DNA of 64,000 nucleotides from Acinetobacter equi (lineage in GTDB: Bacteria; Pseudomonadota; Gammaproteobacteria; Pseudomonadales; Moraxellaceae), in the NCBI RefSeq assembly GCF_001307195.1, contig NZ_CP012808.1, forward strand, positions 1,922,001 through 1,986,000, written 5' to 3'. A program made the position numbers and the translations under genes. A model generated the notes under the pieces. The model saw nothing but the letters and a program-made list of their open reading frames with translations. It made no database searches and was not told where the DNA came from. Of this stretch, positions 1-7,128 are shown one piece after another. Position 1 is the stretch's first letter, and every line of letters begins with the position of its first letter.

Positions 1-51
1 AGAACAAATATATTTAAAACTTTCTGTATTTTGATTTTTAGAATTATTCAT
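1..51 (-). CDS. Partial prophage gene (5' end only)
   Basis: An ATG at position 51 on the minus strand, a few bases after the stop of the preceding gene, opens a frame that runs off the window (17 residues visible, starting MNNSKNQNTESF). An AAGGCG-type ribosome-binding site precedes it. It would be the next member of the leftward recombination operon. The product cannot be recognised from 17 residues. Confidence 0.4.
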   Translation of the reverse strand, partial: MNNSKNQNTESFKYICS

Positions 52-55
52 ATTG

Positions 56-418
56 TTAATCGCCTTTATATCTTGCACTTGAGTAAATTGGACTATGTTG
101 AATTGGTTGGGTAGGAGCCGTATCAGCTCTATATTCAGGATCATCAATCGGAAGTCCCTTTGTGATTCTCCATGTTTTATATATCGCCTTCATGAAAGTA
201 TCTCGATACATGAGACGCTCATTTTTAGAGAAATCACCACTGAGGGTGTAAGATTTCAGAAGGGACTCAAATTCATATTGGTCATGTGTAATATGGTTAA
301 AACTTACGAGTGATATAGGGGTAATGATTTCACCAGTATCAAGGGCTGTATAAATACCATTTGTTCTAATGACTTCAATTTTGGAACCATCGTTTAATTT
401 AGCTAGATATGTCGTCAT
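56..418 (-). CDS. Hypothetical prophage protein
   Basis: A 120-residue protein starting MTTYLAKLNDG, chosen over the upstream in-frame ATG because GGGATGGTGA lies at a suitable distance. It overlaps or abuts the end of the ERF gene, so it is in the same leftward operon. I see no membrane segment or catalytic motif, and the C-terminal third is rich in Pro, Tyr and Gln. No family is recognised. Its place next to an ERF recombinase suggests a role in phage early metabolism, which is inference only. Confidence 0.6.
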   Translation of the reverse strand: MTTYLAKLNDGSKIEVIRTNGIYTALDTGEIITPISLVSFNHITHDQYEFESLLKSYTLSGDFSKNERLMYRDTFMKAIYKTWRITKGLPIDDPEYRADTAPTQPIQHSPIYSSARYKGD

Positions 419-423
419 GATTA

Positions 424-1044
424 TCACCATCCCATCTGATCACGTTTGGCTTTAATGCTTGCCTGTATTTGTTGCTCGTAAGGCGTACCTTTAAAAGTAT
501 TCCAAATCGTGATGAGTACATTTTTGTTGTTCGCATTTTGAATATCTCTAAATGCTTGCTGGGTGTTTAGTGGAGGGGCATTTGTTTTTTGATTATTGGT
601 CGGTTGGTTGTTCGCTTTAGTTTGATTATGAAATTCATCTGAATCAGGGTCTTTAGAATCATCAATCAGGAATAAGCCATTTAGTGCATATTTACGAGCG
701 TAAGAGCTGGATGCACCAAATGTTTGAGCAATATCCATTCCTTTCTTATTTACTTCAACACCAGCTTCTGCTTGAACAATCGTCTCATTTCCTTTGCTGT
801 CGGTAAATTTAGCAATGGCTGTAATTACAGGAATACCGCAAAGTTCTTTTGATTCATCTAATAAAACTAATGAGCAGTTATATTTTTTGAGTAGGGGTTT
901 TACTGCTTCTAAAATAGATTCACATGAACGGTAATGGTATTTACCAAAAGAATTAAACTTATCTTTAGGTGCTTTAAGTTCTTGCTGAATACTGACTAAA
1001 TCATGAGTCATCGTGATTTGAGTTGTATGGACTTGAGCATTCAT
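424..1044 (-). CDS. ERF-family single-strand annealing recombinase
   Basis: A 206-residue protein of the ERF family, phage single-strand annealing proteins that pair homologous strands during phage recombination. The N-terminal two thirds show the family hallmarks: a KFNSFGKYHYRSCE segment near residue 30, then QTFGASSSYARKYAL and GLFLIDDSKDPDSDE around residues 105-138. A Gln/Asn-rich linker (about 140-160) leads to a short C-terminal helix region. It is the third gene of a leftward operon that starts at the promoter near 1504-1532. Length and motifs agree with an intact protein. Confidence 0.85.
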   Translation of the reverse strand: MNAQVHTTQITMTHDLVSIQQELKAPKDKFNSFGKYHYRSCESILEAVKPLLKKYNCSLVLLDESKELCGIPVITAIAKFTDSKGNETIVQAEAGVEVNKKGMDIAQTFGASSSYARKYALNGLFLIDDSKDPDSDEFHNQTKANNQPTNNQKTNAPPLNTQQAFRDIQNANNKNVLITIWNTFKGTPYEQQIQASIKAKRDQMGW

Positions 1045-1055
1045 GATGATCTCCT

Positions 1056-1238
1056 TTAGGCAGCAATTTGAGCTGAGAGTTTTATTGTTTTTTGACGTTC
1101 TGTTTCAATAATTCGAGTTGTCCAAGTTCTATATTCAGAGTCGGAAAGGTCACCACGTTGGTAAGCGTATTCAACAGCAACTTCGATTGATTCAGGGAAT
1201 AATGATTGGAGTCTTATTAGTAATTCTTGAGTATTCAT
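1056..1238 (-). CDS. Small hypothetical prophage protein
   Basis: A 60-residue, mostly helical protein starting MNTQELLIRL. Its ATG overlaps the stop of the upstream gene (ATGA), indicating translational coupling in the leftward operon that leads to the ERF recombinase. Charged and aromatic residues alternate, with no membrane segment. No family recognised. Confidence 0.6.
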   Translation of the reverse strand: MNTQELLIRLQSLFPESIEVAVEYAYQRGDLSDSEYRTWTTRIIETERQKTIKLSAQIAA

Positions 1239-1429
1239 TGAGATACCTCACTTACTACTGATTCTTGAGGTAGTTCACTTGTAAACGTTTCAAAATACAT
1301 AAGTGAAAGGAAAGAGAAGATCGCAATGATGGCTAAATATCCGAGAATGTCTCGAGTAAGCTTTAGAAATTGATTATGATTTTGGCGTATAACTTTGAGT
1401 TCTTGACCGTTTAGGTTGTTTTGATTCAT
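1235..1429 (-). CDS. Small single-pass membrane protein, first gene of the leftward phage operon
   Basis: A 64-residue protein starting MNQNNLNGQEL, chosen over the upstream in-frame ATG because GAGATAAGT lies just before it. A hydrophobic helix (LGYLAIIAIFSFLSLMYF) occupies roughly residues 30-47, so it is probably an inner-membrane protein. It is the promoter-proximal gene of the operon running down to the ERF recombinase. Function unknown. Confidence 0.55.
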   Translation of the reverse strand: MNQNNLNGQELKVIRQNHNQFLKLTRDILGYLAIIAIFSFLSLMYFETFTSELPQESVVSEVSQ

Positions 1430-1503
1430 ACTTATCTCGCTATGTAGCAAAAGTACACTGAGAGTTAAGGGGTTCAGTGTGCTTTTTTATTGGGTGTGAG
1501 ATA

Positions 1504-1567
1504 AATATAGTAATTCCGATATTGTATGTCAATAGTTATTCCGCTATTTTATTGGAAAACCGATATT
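1504..1567 (-). promoter_or_regulatory. Leftward early promoter with repressor-like operators (pL-like)
   Basis: On the minus strand a consensus TTGACA (1532-1527) and TATATT (1509-1504) are separated by exactly 17 bp. The spacer contains TATCGGAAT. Further half-sites of the same type (ATTCCGCTA, ACCGATATT) follow up to 1567. The same TATCGG words recur in the cI-cro intergenic region, so this is probably a CI-controlled early promoter for the ERF operon. The promoter elements are seen; control by CI is inferred. Confidence 0.65.
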
Positions 1568-1593
1568 TTTGTTTTTTCTGCTTTATAATAGAC

Positions 1594-1617
1594 AAAAGAA
1601 AACCCACACTGGTGGGT
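1594..1617 (-). terminator. Rho-independent terminator, leftward
   Basis: ACCCAC-ACTG-GTGGGT hairpin (1602-1617) followed on the minus strand by TTTCTTTT. It lies downstream of the leftward gene at 1807-2202 and separates it from the pL-like operon. Confidence 0.5.
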
Positions 1618-1635
1618 CAGATAAAGTTTTTTAAA

Positions 1636-1806
1636 GTGAAGAAAATATATTGTATAGCCTTCTTATTTCAAATAATTGCTCTCATTACCTATATTTTTCT
1701 GCTTGATACTCTAATGTATATATCTGTATTTTCGCTTTGGCTTAGTAGTGTTTTATTGGGTATGGGACTAAAAAAAGTCAGTTTACTCAAAACAAGTAGT
1801 TTTTAA
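1636..1806 (+). CDS. Possible small two-helix membrane protein
   Basis: A 56-residue frame from a GTG, almost wholly hydrophobic, with two likely membrane helices (YCIAFLFQIIALITYIFLL and ISVFSLWLSSVLLGMG). It ends next to the convergent gene at 1807. No clear ribosome-binding site is present, and a leftward terminator sits just upstream, so expression is uncertain. The longer upstream in-frame extension overlaps promoter DNA and is not credible. Confidence 0.25.
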   Translation: MKKIYCIAFLFQIIALITYIFLLDTLMYISVFSLWLSSVLLGMGLKKVSLLKTSSF

Positions 1807-2202
1807 TTATTTTATAAGTTGAATAGTACCTGTTATAGCTGCAATTAATGCCAAGACAATAGTGGTGTAATCAACCCAACTGTGTATTGATGGTTTTTCA
1901 ATTTGCCTAACTATTAGCTCACTATTAATTAATTGAATAGTTGCATCTGTTAACTGATCTCCAAATAACTCACCAGTTAACAACCTTGATAATTCTAAAT
2001 CTGAAAGTTTTTTAATTTCAGAAACTTTGAAACTTAAGGGCCTTGCACTAATTTCATTTAACCTCGATTGTAAATCATAGGTAGGTGTCGGACTTCTGTA
2101 TTGAGAATCTTTCTGATACGATTGAATGTCTTTAAGTAATTTTTGTAGAATTTCCACCTCCTCTTCATTAGGGGGGTATTTTTCATTTATATCAACTTTC
2201 AT
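1807..2202 (-). CDS. Hypothetical prophage protein with C-terminal membrane anchor
   Basis: A 131-residue protein, MKVDINEKYPPNEEEVEIL, preceded by a strong AGGAAGAGG ribosome-binding site. The first 105 residues are soluble, acidic and helical. The last 20 (TTIVLALIAAITGTIQLI) form a single membrane helix, so it is a tail-anchored protein. It sits between the repressor and the recombination operon, where lambdoid phages often keep lysogeny or exclusion genes. That role is only a possibility; I do not recognise the family. Confidence 0.6.
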   Translation of the reverse strand: MKVDINEKYPPNEEEVEILQKLLKDIQSYQKDSQYRSPTPTYDLQSRLNEISARPLSFKVSEIKKLSDLELSRLLTGELFGDQLTDATIQLINSELIVRQIEKPSIHSWVDYTTIVLALIAAITGTIQLIK

Positions 2203-2253
2203 GCCTCTTCCTATCTAAACCAAAAAACCACAAAGTGGGGTGGTGTTATTCAA

Positions 2254-2555
2254 TCAAGACTTAGAATATTTTTCTAAAAACTCATCAATCCATCCTTGTG
2301 CTGTATCAAGATTAGTTATGTCTGATAGCTTTAGATTGATGCCTTCTGCCTCATTAAAACCCTCAATAATAGCTTCAAAGATGTTTAGCTCGTTTATGGT
2401 TTCATTTGCCATTTCCGCAGCGTCATAGCTCTGTTTTGCCTTCTTGAGTGAAGTAATTTGCTTATCAATTCCTGCGCTAATTTTTCTAGTGCTAATTTAA
2501 ATTCTTGACGATTAATCGTTAGCGCAGTTTTAGATTTATTAAGTGTTGCGATCAT
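2254..2555 (-). pseudogene. Frameshifted hypothetical prophage gene
   Basis: From the ATG at 2555 (good AAGGAA site) the frame reads MIATLNKSKTALTINRQEF and then shifts at an A5 tract (plus-strand T run at 2481-2485). In the next frame it continues as SAGIDKQITSLKKAKQSYD and ends KYSKS at 2254. Restoring one A gives a continuous protein of about 100 residues, a plausible coiled-coil phage protein. Either a genuine one-base deletion or a homopolymer sequencing error. It lies immediately downstream of the repressor gene on the same strand. Confidence 0.55.
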
Positions 2556-2569
2556 TTAGGGTTCCTTTT

Positions 2570-3238
2570 TTAAATGTTGTGCTTGATTGTTTTTGATCTG
2601 CGTTTTGATTTATATATGTACCGAATACAATCAACTACCTCGCCAACAAAATTACAGTCTTCATCCAGTGGAATAATATTTGGTTTCAATTCAGGGTTTA
2701 AAGCTTGAAGGTATTTAGTTCCATCTGTTTCTATTACTAATTTTTTGAAAGTAGCATCGTCAAACTTTCTAACTACAACCATATCTCCAGATCGCATATC
2801 ATCAAACTGAACACACGGGTCAACTAAAATATAATCATTCTCTTGAAATGTAGGGAAATTACTTAGACCTTGAACTTTTAAGTAAAAACATTCCTCACAT
2901 TCATCTGGTAATGGTAGCCACTCTTCAACTTGAGACATATCAACAGCCTCAACATTAGTGAATACACCAGCCTGAACCCATGAAAGAACAGGAGCCATTC
3001 TAGGTTTTACAATCTCAATATTAGATAATTTACTTTCATCGATAATGCCTTTTTTTAACTCCTCAGCAGAAACACCAAGGGCGGCAGCTAATTCCAAAAT
3101 CGAACCAGTAGTTTTGGCATTACCAGTTTCTAAATCTGAAATAACAGACTGTTTGACACCTGATTTTTGAGCTAAATTTTTTTGAGTCATTTTTTTAGCT
3201 TTACGAATTTTTTTTAGATTTTCACCTAAAGTTGCCAT
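2570..3238 (-). CDS. CI-like phage repressor (HTH plus S24 peptidase-like domain)
   Basis: A 222-residue repressor. Residues about 8-60 form a Cro/CI helix-turn-helix (MTQKNLAQKSGVKQSVISDL). A candidate autocleavage pair Ala-Gly is in SWVQAGVF (about 87-94), followed by an S24/LexA-like domain with the nucleophile region VQGLSNFPTF and the lysine region ATFKKLV. The Ser lies in GLS rather than the usual GDS, but Ser and Lys are both present. It probably maintains lysogeny by binding TATCGG-type operators at 3250-3325 and 1504-1567, and would be inactivated by RecA-stimulated self-cleavage. It diverges from the Cro-like gene. Confidence 0.88.
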   Translation of the reverse strand: MATLGENLKKIRKAKKMTQKNLAQKSGVKQSVISDLETGNAKTTGSILELAAALGVSAEELKKGIIDESKLSNIEIVKPRMAPVLSWVQAGVFTNVEAVDMSQVEEWLPLPDECEECFYLKVQGLSNFPTFQENDYILVDPCVQFDDMRSGDMVVVRKFDDATFKKLVIETDGTKYLQALNPELKPNIIPLDEDCNFVGEVVDCIRYIYKSKRRSKTIKHNI

Positions 3239-3358
3239 AACTGTGTCCTTAAATACCGCTATCGGAATTGTGATACAAATCTTTATCGGTTTGGCTATTG
3301 TAGTGATATCGGAAAACCTATATATTTATAGGGGATATAGAAGATATAGGAGTCCTCT
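3239..3358. promoter_or_regulatory. cI-cro divergent promoter and operator region
   Basis: This 120-bp divergent intergenic region has at least three similar words: GCTATCGGAATT (about 3262), TTATCGGTTT (about 3283) and GATATCGGAAAA (about 3307). An AT-rich TATATATTTATA suits a rightward -10 before the Cro-like gene. It is the expected CI/Cro switch; which word is which operator cannot be assigned by eye. Confidence 0.6.
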
Positions 3359-3559
3359 ATGAATAGATGGCAGAAAATGATTGTTGATCTCAAGGAAAAA
3401 GGATTAACACAAACTCAAATTGCCAATGCAATGGGTTGTTCACAAAACTACGTTAGCAATCTTGAAAATGGCTTATGTGGTAAGCGCCTTGGGTATGAAA
3501 AAGGTGAAAGCCTTACAAAATTATGGATTGAGAATTGCTCAACTTTACAAGTTGCATAG
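3359..3559 (+). CDS. Cro-like helix-turn-helix protein
   Basis: A 66-residue protein whose residues 10-40 (LKEKGLTQTQIANAMGCSQN) are a typical XRE/Cro helix-turn-helix. It is the first rightward gene opposite the CI-like repressor, the classical cro position, and carries a strong AGGAGTCCTCT site. The C-terminal tail is short, with no peptidase domain. Its role as early-lytic repressor of cI is inferred from position and fold. Confidence 0.75.
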   Translation: MNRWQKMIVDLKEKGLTQTQIANAMGCSQNYVSNLENGLCGKRLGYEKGESLTKLWIENCSTLQVA

Positions 3560-3570
3560 GAAAATCCCCC

Positions 3571-3819
3571 ATGACCAGACGTAAAACCAAAAAGGACGCA
3601 TCCGTAACAATACATATGCCGCAGTTTAGAAAAGACCAATTAACTGGTTTAGCAGAACAGCAAAGAGCTGGGCAGGGTGCTAGTGAATTTATTTTCGAGA
3701 CGATTGTCATGCCTTATCTCCAAAAAGTTGAACATGAGACAAAGGTTAGACAAAAGATATTCGGATTAACAGAGAACTATAAAAACGATGAGCACCGTAC
3801 AGATTTATCCGACCGCTAG
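3571..3819 (+). CDS. Hypothetical prophage early protein
   Basis: An 82-residue basic protein starting MTRRKTKKDASVTIHMPQF, preceded by AGGAAAAT. The upstream in-frame ATG at 3535 lies inside the Cro-like gene and is less likely. The N-terminal part (SVTIHMPQFRKDQL) resembles the beta-strand plus helix of ribbon-helix-helix DNA-binding proteins, but this is weak. It lies between cro and the replication genes, where a CII-like regulator is often found. Confidence 0.5.
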   Translation: MTRRKTKKDASVTIHMPQFRKDQLTGLAEQQRAGQGASEFIFETIVMPYLQKVEHETKVRQKIFGLTENYKNDEHRTDLSDR

Positions 3820-3830
3820 AAATTTAGGCA

Positions 3831-3866
3831 TTAAAAAACCACTTTCAGCGGGAACTGAAAGTGGTT
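3831..3866 (-). terminator. Strong leftward terminator in the rightward early operon
   Basis: A perfect 12-bp stem (AACCACTTTCAG / CTGAAAGTGGTT) with a 6-nt loop, preceded on the plus strand by AAAAAA. It therefore has a U-tract only when read leftward. No leftward gene ends here, so it would stop antisense transcription heading toward cro/cI, or act as a hairpin in the rightward mRNA just before the replication gene. Confidence 0.6.
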
Positions 3867-3895
3867 CGGGGAATTCAAATACTTGGAGCAAATGA

Positions 3896-4339
3896 ATGAA
3901 ATCAAATTTAGCACAAGAACAACAAAGCTATCAAGGCGAAGTTGTTCAATTTCCAAAGCAAGAGCGACAAGCTATGTCGGAGAAATTCTTACAAGGCTAT
4001 GTTCAATCAAGCCAGTTATACAGAAAAGAGGTTTACCCTTTTTTAAGCGATGCAGCTCGTCATGTTTATTTTGAATTAGAAAGTAGAATTCATGGATTTC
4101 AAAAAGAATCTGATTTTGTTAGTTACAGTCAATTACAAGGTGGAAGCTTGCTAGGCTCAAAAAAGGTAAGCACAGCGACAATTAGAAAAGGGCTTAAAGA
4201 ACTAATTGATCTTAAAGTTATCTCTATAATTAGTGAAAACAGTCGAAAAGGAAATGAATATCGAATTAATGAGGTTTCATTGGTCGAGCACTTTAAAAAT
4301 CAAAGTACCACTTTAGAAACTAAAGCGCCAGCACTTTAG
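3896..4339 (+). CDS. Phage replication initiator, N-terminal part (frame interrupted)
   Basis: 147 residues. Residues about 40-130 look like a winged-helix domain (YFELESRIHGF, SYSQLQGG, STATIRKGLKELIDLKVISI), as in phage O-like/DnaD-like replication proteins. The frame stops at a CTT-TAG (4334-4339). The +1 frame continues without a stop through SNESASTLESKDTKDN into the DnaT-like domain at 4533-4844. I read this as the front part of a single roughly 315-residue protein, broken by a one-base shift or joined by +1 frameshifting. Confidence 0.6.
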   Translation: MKSNLAQEQQSYQGEVVQFPKQERQAMSEKFLQGYVQSSQLYRKEVYPFLSDAARHVYFELESRIHGFQKESDFVSYSQLQGGSLLGSKKVSTATIRKGLKELIDLKVISIISENSRKGNEYRINEVSLVEHFKNQSTTLETKAPAL

Positions 4340-4532
4340 TAATGAAAGCGCTAGCACTTTAGAATCTAAAGATACAAAAGATAATTTCAAAGAAAATATT
4401 AAAGAAATACACACACAAGAAAACGCGCCTGAAAAAAATGATTTTGACGAGCAGTGGAATCCTAATTTTGGTTTCTTAAAAACAATTCTCGCTCAAACAA
4501 AATTTAGTCAACGGGTAGATGAAATTTTATCA

Positions 4533-4844
4533 ATGGCGGATTTCCAATTTCACTTAGGAAATTTTAATTCTCACTGGGAAAACAAACCACCACTCACTGA
4601 AAACCAAAAGCATCGCAGATTTGCAATGTGGTTGCTTCAGGAGTTCGAGAAAGCAGAGCGTAGCGTGAAAGCTCGTACTTTTGGAAAACAAAATAATTTC
4701 CAAGACAAACCAAAATCTGCTCTCCAAGCAACAAAAGACCTGTGGGCACAAGAGCGTTTTGAACGTCAACAGCAAGCACAAGCATCACAAATTATTGATG
4801 TGAACAGCCAAGTGTTAATCAGAGGTGGTTATGAACATTTTTGA
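4533..4844 (+). CDS. DnaT-like C-terminal domain of the replication protein (downstream frame)
   Basis: The open frame actually extends upstream to about 4318. The first in-frame ATG is at 4533 but has no good ribosome-binding site. The sequence QWNPNFGFLKTIL ... ADFQFHLGNFNSHWENKPPL ... MWLLQEFEKAE resembles the DnaT/primosomal single-strand-binding domain (Trp-Asn-Pro start, F-x-W centre). It is probably the C-terminal half of the protein begun at 3896, and would be expressed only through a frameshift or if the shift is a sequence error. The next gene (P-like) overlaps its end. Confidence 0.5.
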   Translation: MADFQFHLGNFNSHWENKPPLTENQKHRRFAMWLLQEFEKAERSVKARTFGKQNNFQDKPKSALQATKDLWAQERFERQQQAQASQIIDVNSQVLIRGGYEHF

Positions 4845-5508
4845 ACAACGTGCAAATATTTTAGTGACAACTTTGCAAGCACTGTACGGCAATTTATTTC
4901 TTGACTCGATGAAAGGCTTAACGCTTGGTCAAGTTGAAATGGTTGCTACTGGTGTGATGACAACACTCTCTGATGATCAATTTAATCGCGGTATGGCAAT
5001 GCTGAATACGAAAGCTGGTCAAGGTGGTTATTGCCCAACAATCGCAGAATTTAAAACATGGTGCATGGCTGGTAGTTGGTGGACAGCTGAAGAAGCATGG
5101 GCGCGAGTTTGTGATTATACAGTTAAGAAATCAGTAAAACTCACAACTCTCACTAAATACGCTTTTGATCAAGTGGCATATCAGATTACGAGTGGAAATA
5201 TGAAAGGCGCACAACGTCAATTTAAAGCAGTCTATGTTGATCTTTTATCCAAGGCTCAACTCAAAGGTGAATCACAGCAGTGGTATGAAGCGCCAAAACA
5301 GATTGCAATAAAACTTCAAGAGCAAGGTAAGTCGATTGCCGAAGAAAAGACAACAGCTCAAAAAGTTGGTCTTAATTCAGAACAGCAACAGATTATGGAT
5401 TTAACAAAGCGTTTTGTTGAACAAGGTAAGACTTGGAAAGATGCGTTTGATTTAGCTCAAATCGAAGTTCGTGGGATTATTAAAAAGCCTTGGGGAGCAG
5501 TGGCATGA
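4831..5508 (+). CDS. Phage replication protein P-like
   Basis: A 225-residue protein, MNIFEQRANILVTTLQAL, with AGAGGTGG just upstream; the GTG six bases earlier is less likely. The pattern LTLGQVEMVATGVMTTLSDDQFNRGMAML followed by GYCPTIAEFKTWC (residues about 32-75) matches the lambda P/replication P family, which loads the host DnaB helicase at the phage origin. It overlaps the DnaT-like frame upstream and couples to the next gene by ATGA, so it is part of a compact replication operon. Confidence 0.72.
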   Translation: MNIFEQRANILVTTLQALYGNLFLDSMKGLTLGQVEMVATGVMTTLSDDQFNRGMAMLNTKAGQGGYCPTIAEFKTWCMAGSWWTAEEAWARVCDYTVKKSVKLTTLTKYAFDQVAYQITSGNMKGAQRQFKAVYVDLLSKAQLKGESQQWYEAPKQIAIKLQEQGKSIAEEKTTAQKVGLNSEQQQIMDLTKRFVEQGKTWKDAFDLAQIEVRGIIKKPWGAVA

Positions 5509-5777
5509 AGGATGAAAACGATAATAAAACTATTGATTGTGTTGCTGAACCAAAACCCAAACTAATCGAAACGGAACTAGGTATTGAAAAACTTTGTTTG
5601 TGTTGTGATGATTATTACCCGATGGATGATGAGTTCTTTTATCCAAAACGGAGAAAAACAGCATCAGGTGTTAAATATGAATACGAAGCTGTATGTAAGG
5701 CGTGTTATCCGATCCACTACAACAAGCAAACGAGTAGGCGGTACAAAGCGAAGTCTAAGCATGAAATGGCTGCATGA
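5505..5777 (+). CDS. Small Cys-rich protein, probable zinc-binding
   Basis: A 90-residue protein whose ATG overlaps the P-like stop (ATGA). Residues about 27-58 contain CLCC and CKAC pairs separated by some 30 residues, the layout of a zinc ribbon. The C-terminus is strongly basic (RRYKAKSKHE), suggesting nucleic-acid binding. Similar small Cys-rich genes occur in phage replication or nin-like regions. No specific family is recognised. Confidence 0.55.
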   Translation: MKDENDNKTIDCVAEPKPKLIETELGIEKLCLCCDDYYPMDDEFFYPKRRKTASGVKYEYEAVCKACYPIHYNKQTSRRYKAKSKHEMAA

Positions 5778-5789
5778 TTGGAGGTATGT

Positions 5790-6155
5790 ATGGGAATGGT
5801 GATTAATTCAGATGCATTGATAAAAGAATCTCAAATACGGTTTATCCAGCAAAGAAGTAAAAAGACGGTTAAAGAGTTTTTATTAAAGTTGAGAGGGTAT
5901 AAACGACCTGATTTTAATAGAATGATTTTGGATCTACATAAACTCGGTTGGACACATGAAAAGATTGCAGATGTGTTGCCAGTGTCGGGAGCTTCGACTG
6001 TTTCAGAATGGGCGAGAGGTGGTATTCCTAATTATGAGAATGGTGATGCGTTTATTTTATTGTGGCAGATGGAGACAGGTGTAAAGCGTTACCCACGAGA
6101 GGGTGAGTGGGCAACGTATCAATATAATGTGGGGCAGTTGGATATGTTTAACTAA
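5790..6155 (+). CDS. Hypothetical prophage protein with helix-turn-helix-like segment
   Basis: A 121-residue protein starting MGMVINSDALIKES, set by GGAGG five bases upstream. Residues about 45-85 (NRMILDLHKLGWTHEKIADVLPVSGASTVSEWARG) read as a helix-turn-helix similar in style to the Cro-like protein. The C-terminal VKRYPREGEW is also reminiscent of that group. It closes the rightward early operon before the insertion of host-type genes at 6.3 kb. Confidence 0.5.
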   Translation: MGMVINSDALIKESQIRFIQQRSKKTVKEFLLKLRGYKRPDFNRMILDLHKLGWTHEKIADVLPVSGASTVSEWARGGIPNYENGDAFILLWQMETGVKRYPREGEWATYQYNVGQLDMFN

Positions 6156-6278
6156 TTATCTGTTTTTATTAATGATAATGGTTCTTGTTGTTTGTAACTA
6201 AATTATACAATTCATTCAAATTTAATTAGTATTTTTAACTTAAGATAAAGCTACACCAATATTTTTGAAAGAATTTTT

Positions 6279-6620
6279 ATGAAAAAACAATTTAAAGTAG
6301 CTTTGTTATTTGGATTTTTTACATTAGTGTTTACTGGTTGTACTAGTTTAAGTAAGCCTACAGTTACTGCTGGTGGAGCTGGGACCGGTGCTGCAATTGG
6401 ACATAAAACTAATGGAACTACAGGGGCTGCTGTGGGTGGTGCTATTGGTGGGGCAACAGCAAGTAAATTAAATGATGGTTCTAATGCAAATGCCGCAGCA
6501 AGTGCTGTAGGTGGTGCAGTAGGCGGAGCTCTTGGTAGTAAAATTGGTGGAACAAGCGGTGCTGCAATTGGTGGTGCTGTTGGAGCTGGAGCTGCATCAA
6601 GTTTAGAAAGCAATCGCTAA
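6279..6620 (+). CDS. Glycine-zipper lipoprotein
   Basis: 113 residues with a lipoprotein signal (KKQFKVALLFGFFTLVFTGC, lipobox FTGC, Cys21). Two long Gly/Ala-rich stretches follow (GGAGTGAAIGH..., AVGGAVGGALGSKIGG), typical of glycine-zipper outer-membrane lipoproteins. It is monocistronic, followed by a terminator at 6643. It does not look phage-derived. Exact function unknown; such proteins often affect envelope stability. Confidence 0.7.
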   Translation: MKKQFKVALLFGFFTLVFTGCTSLSKPTVTAGGAGTGAAIGHKTNGTTGAAVGGAIGGATASKLNDGSNANAAASAVGGAVGGALGSKIGGTSGAAIGGAVGAGAASSLESNR

Positions 6621-6642
6621 AAATTATTAGTTAAAGTTCAAT

Positions 6643-6672
6643 AAGCCTTATCCCTGAGATAGGGCTTTTTTT
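6643..6672 (+). terminator. Rho-independent terminator
   Basis: GCC(T)TATC...GATAGGGC hairpin followed by TTTTTTT, 23 bp after the lipoprotein stop. The same GATAGGGC-T7 design recurs at 11479 and 15478. Confidence 0.8.
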
Positions 6673-6814
6673 ATTGTCATTGACGCCAAATCTCACAAAA
6701 AAATGAGCATAGCGTTGTATTGAGTCTTTAGTATTTTGCTTTTGTATAACTCTATTATGTTAAATAGTAGACAAATTCTATTGAAAATAAGATGAATTTT
6801 ATCTAAAATAAAAG

Positions 6815-6827
6815 TGAACAATGTTCA
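6815..6827. promoter_or_regulatory. Palindromic operator candidate TGAAC-AAT-GTTCA
   Basis: A perfect 5-3-5 inverted repeat, TGAACAATGTTCA, about 60 bp upstream of the small secreted-protein gene and 300 bp upstream of the TetR gene. Short palindromes of this size are typical TetR-family operators. The link to the neighbouring TetR protein is inferred. Confidence 0.45.
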
Positions 6828-6885
6828 TTTTTATTTTGTTATATTACAAACATAATCAATTCACATTATTTAAGGTATTATAGGT

Positions 6886-7056
6886 ATGAAATTAGTTAAA
6901 TTAGCTTTTGCAGGAACAGCACTTGTAGCATCATTAAATGTCTTTGCTGTTGAGGCTCCAGCAAGTGAGGTTGTTGCTGAAGTTGTAGCGAGTGAAGCTA
7001 TTGTTACTGAGACTCCAGCAAGTGAAGTTGTTGTTAATGACAATAGTGAGAAATAA
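6886..7056 (+). CDS. Small secreted protein with repeated PASEV motifs
   Basis: A 56-residue protein. Residues 1-21 are a signal peptide (KLVKLAFAGTALVASLNVFA). The mature part is a short acidic, Val/Glu/Ser-rich chain with repeats APASEVV, VASEA, TPASEVV. It is preceded by TAAGGT and followed by a terminator at 7079. No homologous family is recognised. Its proximity to the TGAACAATGTTCA palindrome suggests control by the adjacent TetR protein. Confidence 0.6.
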   Translation: MKLVKLAFAGTALVASLNVFAVEAPASEVVAEVVASEAIVTETPASEVVVNDNSEK

Positions 7057-7078
7057 TTAACTAATTTGTATAGTTAAG

Positions 7079-7103
7079 TAGCCTCTTAATGAGGCTATTT
7101 TTT
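7079..7103 (+). terminator. Rho-independent terminator
   Basis: TAGCCTC-TTAAT-GAGGCTA stem followed by TTTTTT, 22 bp after the small secreted-protein gene. Confidence 0.8.
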
Positions 7104-7128
7104 ATTAATTTGATTTTCTTTGGTTTCT

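Noticed and set aside
2240-2428. 62-codon plus-strand frame
   Set aside because: It is the antisense of the frameshifted minus-strand gene at 2254-2555, which has a proper start and ribosome-binding site.
6251-6613. 120-codon Pro/Ala-rich antisense frame
   Set aside because: It is the complement of the Gly/Ala-rich lipoprotein gene at 6279; composition explains the lack of stops.
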